This document shows positions 1 to 9,081 of a stretch of DNA of 64,000 nucleotides, piece by piece. Position 1 is the first letter of the stretch, and every line of letters starts with the position of its first letter. The notes beneath the pieces are model-generated. The model was not told the origin of the DNA. It worked only from the letters and a program-made list of their open reading frames with translations, and did not search any database. Origin of the DNA: Bog-473 sp963719485 (GTDB lineage Bacteria > Actinomycetota > Acidimicrobiia > Acidimicrobiales > RAAP-2); assembly GCA_963719485.1 (NCBI GenBank), contig OY970387.1, forward strand, positions 3,472,001 through 3,536,000, read 5' to 3'. Made by a program: the position numbers and the translations under genes.

Positions 1-196
1 CGAGCCAGGCCACCATGGAGGTGGCGCCGTCCCGCCGCCAGGCCCGGCGCCGGTCGAGCTCGACCACCGCGGCGAGGAGCTGGCTCTGGTGTGCCGAGAT
101 CGCCCGATGGTGCTGGGCGACGCTGGCCACGAGCGCTTCGGTGCGCCGCGAGACACCGGGGGGTCGGGATCCGTCTCTGAGGAGGGCGGGTGGCAT
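1..196 (-). CDS. DUF222/HNH endonuclease family protein, N-terminal fragment
   Basis: The complement of the first 196 bases encodes about 65 residues that run off the window edge. They include ELDRRRAWRRDGATSMVAWL, which closely resembles the start of the DUF222 (13E12 repeat) domain found in actinobacterial HNH endonuclease-like proteins. The HNH motif itself would lie outside the window. The start is taken as the ATG at 196; an in-frame GTG 24 bases upstream is possible and neither has a clear ribosome binding site. These proteins are multi-copy in actinobacteria and their role is poorly known. Family assignment rests on this short stretch only. Confidence 0.55.
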   Translation of the reverse strand, partial: MPPALLRDGSRPPGVSRRTEALVASVAQHHRAISAHQSQLLAAVVELDRRRAWRRDGATSMVAWL

Positions 197-307
197 GCAG
201 ACGTTGAACGGTCGCGGCACCGCGCGGAATGCGACGCAAACGGCCGATCCGTCCATCCCTAAATCCGTCCATCCCTCAGACATGGCCATGCCCCAGAGCC
301 CGGTCGG

Positions 308-1726
308 TCAGCGATAACGGTCCGCCGGCACCCACTCCCCGTGACTCCGGACGGGAAGCCGCGCCGGCAGATGGATGACCGCCTCCGGTCGTCCCCTGCC
401 CAGTGACGAAGCGTCGAGGACGTAGAGGTCGCTGGCACCGCGGTTGGCATCGTCGACGATCGTGAGCAGCCAGCCCTCGTCGTCGCTGTGGCCGTCCTCC
501 GCTCGGGCGAAGAGAGGTTCGCTCGGCGTCCGTCCCGGACCCGGGCTCCACGATGCGACCTCGTCTCGGGCGAGATCGAACTTCAGGAGGCCGACCGGGT
601 TCACCTCTGGGTACGGGTTGGCGGCGGCGGCACGGCTCCCACTGCCCGCCGCTGGAGGCAGCTCGGACCAGGCGGTCTCGAGTGTGTAGCCGTACCGGAA
701 CGGTGCACCCTCACACTGTGCGTCCATCCGTGGATACTCGACGAAGCGTTCGTCGACCTGGGTCTGCTCGACCTCCTCGCCCACGATGCGCCACCGCTCG
801 AGCACGCCGAGCGTCCCCCCGATCCCCGTGAGCCCGATGCCGGCCGGACCGACCACCGACGCCGACAGGTCGACGGGCTGACCGGCCTCGGGCACGCCGT
901 ACCGGCAGACGTAGAGCACGACAGCGCCGTCTTCCTCCGGGTCGTCGTACGCCCCGAGGACGTGCGTCACGAGGCAGGGATCGAGTCGGATCCAGCGCAC
1001 GCCGGAGCCGTCACCGCCCCGCGGCACGACGCCCAACCAGCCTTCGGCCCCCGGCACCCACCCGAACGGCACAGCCTCGCCACCGCCGCCACCATCACCG
1101 CCACCACCCAGCCGCGTCGTCGGCGACTCGATGAACACGACATGCCCCGCGGTCACCCCGATGTCGTGCTGCCAGGTCGCCCGCTCCAACTCCACCGACT
1201 GCGCGGACCGCAACGACCCGAGAGCGTCCCACTCGCCGATGCGCAGGAAGATGCCCTCGCCCTCGCCCTCGCCGCCGCCATTCGCCCCGCCGCCGGCTCC
1301 GACCACGTCGTCACTCCCGTCGTCAACCCCGAACAGGACGCGCCCGCCGTCGGACGCCAGGCGGTGCACGTGCGAGGCGATCGGGACGGTCAGCCCGCCG
1401 GCGAACTCCTCAGGCTGGAGAAAGCGGGAGTACTGCGACGGCATCCCGGTCTCCGGGAGCGCCAGCACGGAGCCGGCGTGCCAGAACACCCCGGCGTCTG
1501 CGTCCGACGCCTGACGCTGGTACGAGACGGCTCTCCCGTCTCGCAGCTCCACCGCATGCAGGGCACCGGCCCTTTCCCCAGCGTCCCCCTCGTCGTCCCC
1601 ACCTGGCGCGGGCGCATCCTCGGCCCCCCACGGCCTCGCCGGCCCCACCCGGAACAGAGTTCCCTGCAGGTCCGGCGGGAGGGAGCCCGACATCGGGAGG
1701 GGCAGCGCCCCATTGGACCCGATCAC
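308..1726 (-). CDS. Carotenoid cleavage oxygenase (RPE65 family)
   Basis: The 472-residue protein matches the carotenoid oxygenase/RPE65 family, non-heme iron enzymes that cleave carotenoid or stilbene double bonds with O2. Length is typical. The four iron-ligand histidines expected in the seven-bladed propeller can be placed as SHVHRLASDGG, WQHDIGVT, THVLGAYDD and the C-terminal RSHGEWVP. LFRVGPARP near the start matches the family N-terminus. A Gly-rich low-complexity insert lies near residue 150 (GGGANGGGEGEGEG) and a second one further on. The start is GTG at 1726. It diverges from tyrS. Substrate cannot be told from sequence. Confidence 0.85.
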   Translation of the reverse strand: MIGSNGALPLPMSGSLPPDLQGTLFRVGPARPWGAEDAPAPGGDDEGDAGERAGALHAVELRDGRAVSYQRQASDADAGVFWHAGSVLALPETGMPSQYSRFLQPEEFAGGLTVPIASHVHRLASDGGRVLFGVDDGSDDVVGAGGGANGGGEGEGEGIFLRIGEWDALGSLRSAQSVELERATWQHDIGVTAGHVVFIESPTTRLGGGGDGGGGGEAVPFGWVPGAEGWLGVVPRGGDGSGVRWIRLDPCLVTHVLGAYDDPEEDGAVVLYVCRYGVPEAGQPVDLSASVVGPAGIGLTGIGGTLGVLERWRIVGEEVEQTQVDERFVEYPRMDAQCEGAPFRYGYTLETAWSELPPAAGSGSRAAAANPYPEVNPVGLLKFDLARDEVASWSPGPGRTPSEPLFARAEDGHSDDEGWLLTIVDDANRGASDLYVLDASSLGRGRPEAVIHLPARLPVRSHGEWVPADRYR

Positions 1727-1824
1727 CCCACGACCTTCATCACCCGACGCCCCCGAGAACCGCCATCACGTCGAGGGACACCCATGCGGCCGATCAACCT
1801 ACCTGCGTATGGCAGAGTCGGGGC

Positions 1825-3096
1825 ATGCCCACGCTTTCGGAGGACCTCACCTTCCGCGGCCTGATCCACCAAGTGACCGACGCGGATCTCCCGAAGCGCT
1901 TCGACCAGCCCGGGCTCACCGTGTACGCCGGTTTCGACCCGTCGGCCGACAGCCTCCACGTCGGCAATCTCATGCAGCTCTGCACGCTCCGCCGGTTCCA
2001 GGAGGCGGGGCACCGGCCCATCTCCCTCGCCGGAGGCGGCACGGGCATGATCGGCGACCCCGGCGGCAAGCAGGACGAGCGCCAGCTGCTCGACCTCCAG
2101 ACCATCGAGGGCTATCTCGAGGGGATCCGCCCCCAGCTGGGCCAGTTCCTCGACCTCGACGAGGGCCGCGGCCTGCTCCTCAACAATGCGGACTGGCTCA
2201 GCACGCTGTCCACCCTCGAGTACCTGCGCGACGTCGGCAAGCACTTCACCGTCAACCAGATGGTGGCCAAGGAGTCGGTCCGCTCCCGCTTCGAGCGCCC
2301 GGACCAGGGGATCTCCTACACCGAGTTCAGCTACATGCTGCTGCAGGCCTACGACTTCCTGCGCCTGCACGTCGACCACGGCTGCGACGTGCAGTTCGGC
2401 GGAAGCGACCAGTGGGGCAACATCACCATGGGCGTCGACTTCGTGCGCAAGGTCTGCGGCGACGAGGTGTGGGGCTTCACCACGCCGCTCATCGTGAAGG
2501 CCGACGGGACCAAGTACGGCAAGACCGAGTCGGGCACGGTGTGGCTCGACCCCAAGCGGACCAGCCCCTTCGCCATGTACCAGTTCTTCCTCAACACGCC
2601 CGACGAGCGGGTGGGCGAGCTCCTCCGGTTCCTGACCTTCCTCGGGCACGAGGAGATCACCGGGCTCGACCAACAGACGGCGGAGCAGCCCCAACGCCGC
2701 GAGGCCCAGCGGGCGCTGGCTCGCGCCGTCACGGCCCTCGTCCACGGCGACGCCGAGGTGGCCAAGTGCGAAGAGGCGTCCGCCGCCCTCTTCGGGGAGG
2801 AGATCGCGGGCCTCAGCGAAGAGATGTTGCTGGCCGTCACCGAGGACGCACCCACGACGACCCTCCCCAGGGACGAGATCCTGGGCGGCCTCAATCTCGT
2901 CGAGGTCCTCGAGCGCACCGGGCTGGCCAAGTCGAAGAAGGAGGCGCGCCGCACCGTCGAACAGGGGGGCGCCTACGTCAACAACGTCCGGCAGAGCGAC
3001 GACGGCCGCACCTTCACCGCTCACGATCTCCTGCACGACCGCTACGTCGTGCTCCGCAAGGGCCGGAAAGAGGTCCACATCATCAACGCCATATGA
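1825..3096 (+). CDS. tyrS: Tyrosyl-tRNA synthetase
   Basis: This is a class I aminoacyl-tRNA synthetase charging tRNA-Tyr. The 423-residue length is normal. The HIGH-type motif is HVGN at about residues 45-48, the tyrosine-binding region contains YAGFDPSADSLH and FGGSDQWGNI (about 191-200), and the KMSKS loop is KYGKT at 230-234. An S4 RNA-binding domain forms the C-terminus (LAKSKKEARRTVEQGGAYVN). The ATG at 1825 has no strong Shine-Dalgarno; a TATGGC box at 1808-1813 would place the mRNA start about five bases before it. The stop overlaps the next gene's start by four bases (ATGA). Confidence 0.97.
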   Translation: MPTLSEDLTFRGLIHQVTDADLPKRFDQPGLTVYAGFDPSADSLHVGNLMQLCTLRRFQEAGHRPISLAGGGTGMIGDPGGKQDERQLLDLQTIEGYLEGIRPQLGQFLDLDEGRGLLLNNADWLSTLSTLEYLRDVGKHFTVNQMVAKESVRSRFERPDQGISYTEFSYMLLQAYDFLRLHVDHGCDVQFGGSDQWGNITMGVDFVRKVCGDEVWGFTTPLIVKADGTKYGKTESGTVWLDPKRTSPFAMYQFFLNTPDERVGELLRFLTFLGHEEITGLDQQTAEQPQRREAQRALARAVTALVHGDAEVAKCEEASAALFGEEIAGLSEEMLLAVTEDAPTTTLPRDEILGGLNLVEVLERTGLAKSKKEARRTVEQGGAYVNNVRQSDDGRTFTAHDLLHDRYVVLRKGRKEVHIINAI

Positions 3097-3599
3097 GGCG
3101 GCGGGCCCTCGTCACGTCACTCGTGCTCATGACCGGATGCGCCCTCACCCTGACGTCCTGCGCCGGGGCCGACCAACAAGGCTCGGCCGCGCACCGCATG
3201 TCGGTCTGGGTCAGCGGGACGACGCTGGGGCAGGACATCGGCACGTTGCTGGCCGACAACGCGCGGGTTCCGAACGACGTGGTCAACGGGACGGGCGCCG
3301 TGCACGCGGCGTGCGGCACCCTCCTCAACGACGCCGAGATGGCCAACACCAACCTCCCCTCACCCGACCCCGATGTCACCGCCCTCCTGACGCAGGCCTA
3401 CGGGCTCGAAGGCACCGCCGCCAACCAGTGCTACGACGCGGGGGCCACCAACAAGAAGCTCTTGGCGCAGTCCGAGCACAACGCCATCAAGGCCGAGGCG
3501 GTCTTCGACCAGGTGCTGCAGCGCATCCGCCAGATCGACGGCCGCAGCGTGTCCACAACGACGACCACCGACAACTCCTCAGGAGGCATCTTCGGATGA
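3093..3599 (+). CDS. Small lipoprotein of unknown function
   Basis: The 168-residue product has a basic N-terminus (MRRRALV), a hydrophobic stretch and a lipobox LTSC at about residues 20-23, so it should be exported and lipid-anchored. Its tail is Ser/Thr-rich (SVSTTTTTDNSSGG). The mature part has no domain I recognise. The ATG at 3093 overlaps the tyrS stop and its stop overlaps the next ATG, so it is probably co-transcribed with tyrS and the flavin-reductase-like gene. Confidence 0.75.
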   Translation: MRRRALVTSLVLMTGCALTLTSCAGADQQGSAAHRMSVWVSGTTLGQDIGTLLADNARVPNDVVNGTGAVHAACGTLLNDAEMANTNLPSPDPDVTALLTQAYGLEGTAANQCYDAGATNKKLLAQSEHNAIKAEAVFDQVLQRIRQIDGRSVSTTTTTDNSSGGIFG

Positions 3600-4129
3600 G
3601 CCCGACCGAGGGCCCAGCCGACGACGAGCTCGACCGCCACCGGCGTCGGGTCCTGTGGGCGATGCCCACCGGCCTCTACCTGATCGGGAGCCGCCACGGC
3701 GACGAGGTGAACCTCATGACGGCCAACCTCGTGGTCCAGGTCAGCATGGAGCCTAAGCTGGTCGGGGTGGCGCTCGAGCACGACTCGGTGACGGCCCGAC
3801 TGGTGTCCGTCGGGGGCGGCTTCACCGTCTCGCTGCTCCGCCGCGCCGACCGCGACGTGGTGCGGCGCTTCGTGAAGCCCGTCAAGGACGTCGAACGCGG
3901 CCCTGACGGAGCCGTCCTCGCCCTGTCGGGCCAGCCCGTCACCGAGGTCGGACCCGGACCCGACCGGCGACCGGTGCTGGCGTCCGCCGCCGGCTGGCTC
4001 GACTGCCGCCTGACCAGTGCGGTGCCGCTCGGGAGCCACATCCTGTGCATCGGTGAGGTCACCGGGGTCGACGGTGAGCCGTCAGAGGTGTTGCGCATGA
4101 AGGACACCCGCATGCACTACGGCGGCTGA
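3596..4129 (+). CDS. Flavin reductase-like FMN-binding protein
   Basis: The 177-residue protein resembles the flavin reductase-like domain (split-barrel FMN-binding fold): an N-terminal block VLWAMPTGLYLIGSRHGDEV, then NLMTANLVVQVSMEPKLVGVALE, and the later FTVSLL and SAVPLGSHILCIGEV blocks, all in family order. Such proteins reduce flavin for partner monooxygenases or bind FMN as small oxidoreductases. The start is the ATG at 3596, overlapping the lipoprotein stop by four bases. No partner oxygenase lies next to it, so its substrate is unknown. Confidence 0.8.
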   Translation: MSPTEGPADDELDRHRRRVLWAMPTGLYLIGSRHGDEVNLMTANLVVQVSMEPKLVGVALEHDSVTARLVSVGGGFTVSLLRRADRDVVRRFVKPVKDVERGPDGAVLALSGQPVTEVGPGPDRRPVLASAAGWLDCRLTSAVPLGSHILCIGEVTGVDGEPSEVLRMKDTRMHYGG

Positions 4130-4131
4130 AG

Positions 4132-4148
4132 GCCGGCCTCGGACCGGC
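4132..4148. terminator. Hairpin between convergent genes
   Basis: GCCGG, a seven-base loop and CCGGC form a short stem between two convergent genes. There is no T-run on either side, so its role as a bidirectional terminator is only suggested by its position. Confidence 0.3.
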
Positions 4149-4163
4149 GGACCGTGCAACCGC

Positions 4164-4424
4164 TCAGGACGACGCGTCCGCCGCCTCCCCGGCGTCGGCC
4201 TCTTTCGCGTCCGGAGGCCGCAGGTCGATGCGCAGCGTCAAGATGCCGTCGACCAGCTCCGCCTCGGCGTCCCCGATCATGGCGTAGTCGGCGAAGTCCC
4301 GTTGGGCCTGCTCGCGAAAACGCTGGCGCTCGGGGCCCTCGATCGGCGGCATCCCGCGCGTGCGGACCGCCTCGGCCCGGGCCCGGAACCGGGCCACCAT
4401 CTCCTGCGGATCGAACCCCGCCAT
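4164..4424 (-). CDS. Small acidic hypothetical protein
   Basis: The 86-residue protein begins MAGFDPQEMVARFRARAEAV and ends in an acidic Ala-rich tail. No domain is recognised. It looks like a soluble helical N-terminus followed by a short beta region (ELVDGILTLRIDL). The start at 4424 is supported by a TACGCT -10 box ending seven bases upstream, a spacing shared by several first genes in this window. It is divergent from the SnoaL-like gene, with only about 30 bases between the two starts. Confidence 0.6.
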   Translation of the reverse strand: MAGFDPQEMVARFRARAEAVRTRGMPPIEGPERQRFREQAQRDFADYAMIGDAEAELVDGILTLRIDLRPPDAKEADAGEAADASS

Positions 4425-4431
4425 GGCGGTC

Positions 4432-4437
4432 AGCGTA
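4432..4437 (-). promoter_or_regulatory. -10 box (TACGCT) of the 86-residue gene
   Basis: TACGCT on the minus strand ends seven bases before the ATG at 4424, predicting a leaderless or nearly leaderless transcript. Confidence 0.4.
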
Positions 4438-4455
4438 GGGGTGTTGAATGGGGTC

Positions 4456-4839
4456 GTGCCCGACAACGGTCCCGTCCCCGCCGGTCTTCCCTTCACCGCG
4501 GCGGCCATCGCCGAGCAGGTCAGGCTGGGCCTCGATATGGCCGACCTCGACGCCCTCGGCGCCCTGCTCAGCCCCGATGTGCACTGGGGCGCGCCCGGCA
4601 GCGCCAACCCGCCGTGCCGCAACCGCGAGCAGGTGCTGTCCTGGTACGCCAAGGGGCGGGAGCAGGGGCGCCGGGCCACCGTCGACGAGGTCGAGGTCCA
4701 CGGCGACGCGCTGCTGGTGGGGCTCCGGCTCGACGACGGTCAGGAGCGCTGGCAGGTGATGCGGGTCGGGCCCGACGGCATCAACGACATCCGTGGTTTC
4801 GAGGACCGGCCCAGTGCGAGCCGAGAATTGAACCCCTGA
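4456..4839 (+). CDS. SnoaL-like / NTF2-fold protein
   Basis: The product of about 127 residues has the pattern of a small NTF2-like (SnoaL-type) cone-fold protein: an N-terminal helix region (EQVRLGLDMADLDALGALLSPDVHWGAPGS), then REQVLSWYAKGREQGRRATVDEVEVHGDALLVGLRL, and a final strand ending DINDIRGF-like. Members are often small isomerases, dehydratases or ligand binders. The start is uncertain: GTG at 4456 has TTGAAT ending six bases upstream, while GTG 4441 and ATG 4423 are also in frame. Confidence 0.6.
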   Translation: MPDNGPVPAGLPFTAAAIAEQVRLGLDMADLDALGALLSPDVHWGAPGSANPPCRNREQVLSWYAKGREQGRRATVDEVEVHGDALLVGLRLDDGQERWQVMRVGPDGINDIRGFEDRPSASRELNP

Positions 4840-4902
4840 CCTGCGGCGGGGTCGGGAGGCGGCCCGAAACCACTACAATGGTCCGACGGTCCATCTGGCC
4901 CG

Positions 4903-4917
4903 TACGGTGCGACCGTA
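4903..4917. repeat. Perfect 6-bp inverted repeat in a 5' leader
   Basis: TACGGT-GCG-ACCGTA lies between a TACAAT -10-like box (4874-4879) and the start of the small zinc-ribbon-like gene, so it should form a hairpin in that mRNA leader. A regulatory role is not shown. Confidence 0.4.
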
Positions 4918-4962
4918 GGGGGCGGGACGCGAAGATGCGGACCGGTGTGACAAGGAGTTCTC

Positions 4963-5172
4963 GTGAAAAAAGGACGCCATCGGCGCTTCGAGGAAGCGCG
5001 CAGCCTGAAGCGGTCGTCGACCGAGTCGACAGGACGGTGCGCCGAATGCGGAGCCGAGCCTGACGATGTGCACGCGTCATGGTGCCTGGCTGAGGAAGAC
5101 CAGTACGACCGCATTCTCGGTTCGATGCCGACCACCGCTGCCGCCGCGGAGGACGACCCGCTGAACGACTAG
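4963..5172 (+). CDS. Small putative metal-binding protein (CxxC)
   Basis: The 69-residue product starts very basic (MKKGRHRRFEEARSLKRSS), contains CAECGAEPDDVHASWC, a possible zinc-binding cluster (CxxC with a third Cys 12 residues later), and ends acidic. The GTG start at 4963 is set by a good AAGGAG ribosome binding site at 4952-4957. A TACAAT -10-like box sits at 4874-4879, so this mRNA would have a leader. Its stop overlaps the stop of the convergent gene. Function unknown. Confidence 0.7.
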   Translation: MKKGRHRRFEEARSLKRSSTESTGRCAECGAEPDDVHASWCLAEEDQYDRILGSMPTTAAAAEDDPLND

Positions 5173-5936
5173 GCGGACTCGGTCGCCCCTTGGCGGCCGC
5201 GGTTCCGCACCGCAGGGTGGGGGAGCGCCACACCCTTCGTGCGCAGCCGGTCACGCTCCTGCACCAGTTCCACGAAGTGGTCGTAGGCCTTCGAGCCGAC
5301 CATCTTGGTGAGCTCGGGTCGCATCTCCTTGTAGACCGGCTTCGTCCCGACGAACGCCTCGGGCGACTCGGTGCACCACCAGTGGAACTCGCGGCCACCC
5401 TTCCCCCAGTGGCGGCGGTCCCACTGGCGGATGACCGAGGTCACGTGCCCTTCGTCGTCGTCCACCTGGTCCTCCCGGCGTAGGGGGAGCTGCCAGCAGA
5501 CCTCGGGCTTCAGCGTCATGTGGTCGACCCCGCGGTTCATGGCCGCGATGTGGAACGCACACCCGACGCCACCGGCGAACCCGGGCTTGTTGAGGAAGAT
5601 GCAGGCGTCGTCGACCAGCCGTGTGATGATGTCGCCGTTCTTGTCCTGGCGGATCACGTCTTTCTTGGTCCCGTGGTTCTGCCACTCCTCGGGTGTCAGG
5701 GTGGCGGCCGCCTTCTCGACCCGGCGGGCATCCTTCTTGTCGACCAGGTGGGCGCCGTAGCTGCAGCAGCCCTGCACGAGTTCCGGGGCGGGACCGGTGA
5801 GCACTCCCTGGCAGCCGTTGCCGAAGATACAGGTCCAGTTGCTCGTCAAGAACGTGGCGTCGAAGACCCACGTCCGCTCCTCTTCGTCGTCCTCGAAGCT
5901 GATCCACTCGTGCGCGTCGGTCGGTGTCGTGGCCAC
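5169..5936 (-). CDS. Cysteine-rich conserved hypothetical protein
   Basis: The protein is about 255 residues long with at least seven cysteines, including CIFGNGCQGV, GCCSYGAHL, DDACIFLNK, GCAFH, EVCWQLP and WWCTES. The C-rich N-terminal half, with a CC pair followed by later single Cys, resembles the metal-cluster layout of YkgJ/DUF3109-type proteins, but I cannot assign it firmly. The rest is rich in His, Trp and charged residues. The start is taken as GTG at 5936 (ATTPTDAHEW follows); no good in-frame ATG is near. It is convergent with the small CxxC protein. An iron or zinc binding role is inference. Confidence 0.7.
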   Translation of the reverse strand: MATTPTDAHEWISFEDDEEERTWVFDATFLTSNWTCIFGNGCQGVLTGPAPELVQGCCSYGAHLVDKKDARRVEKAAATLTPEEWQNHGTKKDVIRQDKNGDIITRLVDDACIFLNKPGFAGGVGCAFHIAAMNRGVDHMTLKPEVCWQLPLRREDQVDDDEGHVTSVIRQWDRRHWGKGGREFHWWCTESPEAFVGTKPVYKEMRPELTKMVGSKAYDHFVELVQERDRLRTKGVALPHPAVRNRGRQGATESA

Positions 5937-6099
5937 GGTTTGGCACGTTACAACGCGCGCACCTGAGGTCGACGCATTTCGGCCCGGCCGCGAATCACGC
6001 AGACCGGGACGGCTCGCCCCGCTGCCTCCGCCCGACCCTGATGCGGGGGCCGGGCCTGGTCCCGCCGAACCAGACCCGTGCCCCGCCGACCGGTATCGA

Positions 6100-8837
6100 T
6101 CAGCCCGGCGGCGCCGACCCGAGGTGCTGGATCCCGACGATCGGCCCGTTGAGCGGTGTGCCGTCGATGGCGGTGTAGATCGAGCCGAGGAATGGGGCGT
6201 CGCCGTAGTTGAACAGTCCGCCGTCGGAGCCCACCATCCAGTAACCGTTGCCCGAGTGGGTGACCGCGATGCCGACGATCGGGGCGACCAGGTGCTGGCC
6301 TGGGGCCAAGGAGCCCGGGACCGAGCCGAAGAAGCCGACGCCGAAGTTGAAGGTGCCCCCGTCGGAGGCGACCAGGACGTAGCCCTGCCCCGTGGCCGCG
6401 GCGGCGATCCCCACCACGGGGGCGTTGAGGTGGATGCCGCCCATGCCGCCGAGATAGAGGGCATCGCCCACCGCGTAGATGTCGCCCAGGTTGTCGGTCA
6501 GCCACAGGCCCTTGCCGTCGTTGGTCGAGGCAATGCCCACGATGCGGGCGCCTGCGGGCACCTGGACCGCCGGCAGGGCGGGCGTGTTGCCGAAGTTGGT
6601 GATCGTGCCGTTCTGCGCGGCCAGCCAGTAGCCGTCCTCGCTCGGCGTCGCCGCGATGGCGGCGATCGGCGAGGGCAAGGGGTTGCAGCACAGCGACCCG
6701 AAGAAGTTCGCGCCACCGAGGGCGAAGACCCCGCCGTCAGAGCCGACCATGAGATACCCGTTGGGCCCCGGCGAGTTGGCGATGCCGACGATGGGGGCGT
6801 TCAGGTGGTTGTTGGCCAGCGAGCCGTTGAAGTTGAGCCCGAAGTCGAAGATCCCGCCCTCGTCGGCCACCATGCGATAGCCGTTGGGGTTGAAACCCGG
6901 CGGCGTTGCCTGCGCCACCTCGACCGACCCAATGGTGCACGAGCCGTTGGCCCCCGCCCCCCGGGCGTTGCCGCGCTGGTCGGTCGACACGCCGGTGCCG
7001 CTGCACACCCCCGCCGGGATGGCGCCGATGGCCGGGCTGCCCGATCCCGGGACCTCGGTCTGGGTCGGGCCCCCGTTGTTCCCGAGCGAGCCGAGCTGGG
7101 CGCTCTTCCCGATGATGTCCGTTCCGGCCGGCGTCCCGCAGGTCGAGTCGTCGATCAGGTTGTAGCCCAGCGACGTGAACGTGCCGCTGCCGGTGAAGTC
7201 GCAGTTCATCGGAGAGGTGTCGGCCACGCCGGAGGCCACGATGCTGTCCGCCAAGGTCACGGTCGAATCGTCGGTCGTGAAGATGTTCGCGCCGCCGACG
7301 CTGTTCGCCTGCGTGTTGCTCGAGATGGTGTCGAACTGGAAGTGGGTCGATGGTGTCTCATCGATATGCGACTGCGCCTGGTGCCCATGGACCGTGCGGA
7401 CGGATGGCGACTCTGGACCGGCCACGAGCCCGCACACGATGCCGAGGTACCCGCTTCCCTGGTTGGCGACGCGGTTGCCGGTGATGGTGTCGTTCGTGAG
7501 GTTGAGGGCGTTGCACCCCTCGGAGGTCACTCCACCGCCATCGCCCAGGAACGAGGAGTTGCCGACCAGAAGGACCGAATTGTTGTTGCTGATCGTGCTG
7601 GACAGAATGGTTGACACGCTGGTGCTGTCCGAAAAACTCGTGTCGTCGAAGACCCCTGCGAAGGACTCCGTGGAGGTGTTCCCGTCGATCGTTGTGTTGC
7701 TGATCGTGGTGATGCCCGCGTCGAGCACCACACCACCGCCTTCGTACGCGTGGTTGTCGGTGATGGCGTCGTTGGAGAACGTCTGGGTGAGGCCGGAGGT
7801 GAAGACATCGACTCCACCGCCCACGACCACCGGTTCTCCGCCGAGAGGCCCGTTGCCCGTGATCGTCGTGCCGGTCACGGATCCCGTGCCGTCCTCGAGG
7901 GCCACCCCGGCGCCGAAGACGTCGGTCGAGCCCGCGCCGTCGTTGATCTGGTTGTCGCTGATGGTCGAGTCGGTGATGGTCACGGTGAGGTTGGGGTCGA
8001 GGCTGGTGTCGCTGGTGTTGAAGGCCACGATCCCGCCGCCGTCACCGCCGGTGCCCTGGTTCTCGGTGATGGTCGAGTCGGTCACCGCCAGATCTTCGGT
8101 CGCGCTCGTGCTCGCGTTCTCGATGGCGATCCCGCCTCCGGTCTCGAGGTCGCCGTTGTTGTTGATCCCGGTGGTGACCGCGTTGTCGCTGACGGTGTCG
8201 TTGACCAACGTGGCCGACCCGTTCGCCGAGAGCTCGATGCCACCGCCCGTCTGGATCGCGCTGTTCATCGTGACCGTGGAGTCGGTGAGGGACAGGGTCC
8301 CGCAGTCGAGGATGCCGCCGCCGTTGTTGCCAAGCCCCCCTCAATGGTCACTCCGGAGACGTCCGCAATCGTCCCGCTCTCGACCTTGAGCACTCGGGTC
8401 GTGGCCGATTCGCCCGCTGCCGCGATGATCGTGGTGCTCTGGCCGGCCCCGACGATCGTCACGGTGTTCCCGTTGTCGTTCACGTCGAGCTGTCCGAACG
8501 TATTGTCCACGGCGTACTGCGCCGCCGCGTTGTTGGCCACGGAGTTCGGATCCGGAAGTGCGATCGTGGTGCTCGCCGCGAGGTTCCTCGAAGCTTCGAG
8601 AGCGGAGCGCAGCGTGCACGTGTTTGCCTCGTCGACGTCGACGTTGGTCGACGTGCACGTGGTCTCGGTGCCGGGGGCCAAGAGGCCGGCGTCGGACGCG
8701 TCGTTGACGGTAAAGGTGGGAGTCACCGCCCCGGCCGGTCCGGCGCTCAGTGCGCCTATCCCGATAGTGGCCCCTGAGCCGATGGTCGCTGCGATGAGGA
8801 ACAGACCGCCAATGAAACGGACGAGCGACTTGGTCAC
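6100..8837 (-). pseudogene. Secreted beta-helix protein with C-terminal GYW/SDGG repeats, frameshifted
   Basis: Read across one frameshift this is about 912 residues. GTG at 8837 has AAGGAG at 8845-8850 (complement). An export signal (SLVRFIGGLFLIAATIG...GPAGA) is followed by a CSLREA-like block (CTLRSALEASRN), a long right-handed beta-helix of T/S/N-rich repeats, and a choice-of-anchor-like segment (LGNNGGPTQTEVPGSGSPAIGA). The last 280 residues hold five or six repeats like GYWMVGSDGGLFNYG...LNGPIVGI, common in Acidimicrobiia surface proteins. The frame breaks at a C6 run (8335-8340), where a seventh C restores reading from IEGG into GLGNNGGGILDCGTL. It may be a sequencing error. Likely a cell-surface or secreted protein. 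Confidence 0.75.
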
Positions 8838-9069
8838 GATGAATCTCCTTGCCCCGTTTTTTGCCTGACCGCCGTCACCCCCGCCGGGCAAGGTAGCCCG
8901 ATTCCAATCCGACTTCCACGGAGAATTGTCCTGGTCACTCCGACCGGCTCCTTGGGTGGACCGACGGCTCAGACCTTGGATGAGCACGGGAAACCGGTCC
9001 GGGGGGCGGCCCCGCCGGGCCGGCCGGGAACGGCACGGGGCCGGGAACCGCTCCGCCGGCACCAGGTCG

Positions 9070-9075
9070 TACACT
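9070..9075 (+). promoter_or_regulatory. -10 box (TACACT) of nfuA
   Basis: TACACT ends exactly six bases before the nfuA ATG, so transcription would start on the A of the start codon. No convincing -35 is visible. Confidence 0.5.
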
Positions 9076-9081
9076 GGAGCC

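Noticed and set aside
488..1864. Long plus-strand frame of 458 codons
   Set aside because: It lies antisense to the carotenoid oxygenase, has Arg/Pro/His-rich shadow composition and matches nothing.
4820..4850. tRNA-like GAATTGAACCCC string
   Set aside because: It resembles a reversed T-loop, but the flanks do not form a T stem or acceptor stem and the bases encode the end of the SnoaL-like gene.
6100..6920. Tandem DNA repeats or CRISPR-like pattern in the 3' part of the beta-helix gene
   Set aside because: The periodicity is at protein level (SDGG repeats); the DNA units differ too much and there are no spacer-repeat units.
5797..7614. Long plus-strand frame of 605 codons
   Set aside because: It is antisense to the beta-helix gene, whose repeats and domains are clear on the minus strand.
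7175..8389. Plus-strand frame of 404 codons
   Set aside because: Also antisense to the beta-helix gene; Val/Pro/Ser-rich with no recognisable motif.
8838..8960. Riboswitch or thermosensor in the beta-helix gene leader
   Set aside because: The complement has a GC-rich hairpin-prone stretch and an A-run, but I could not match any known motif.
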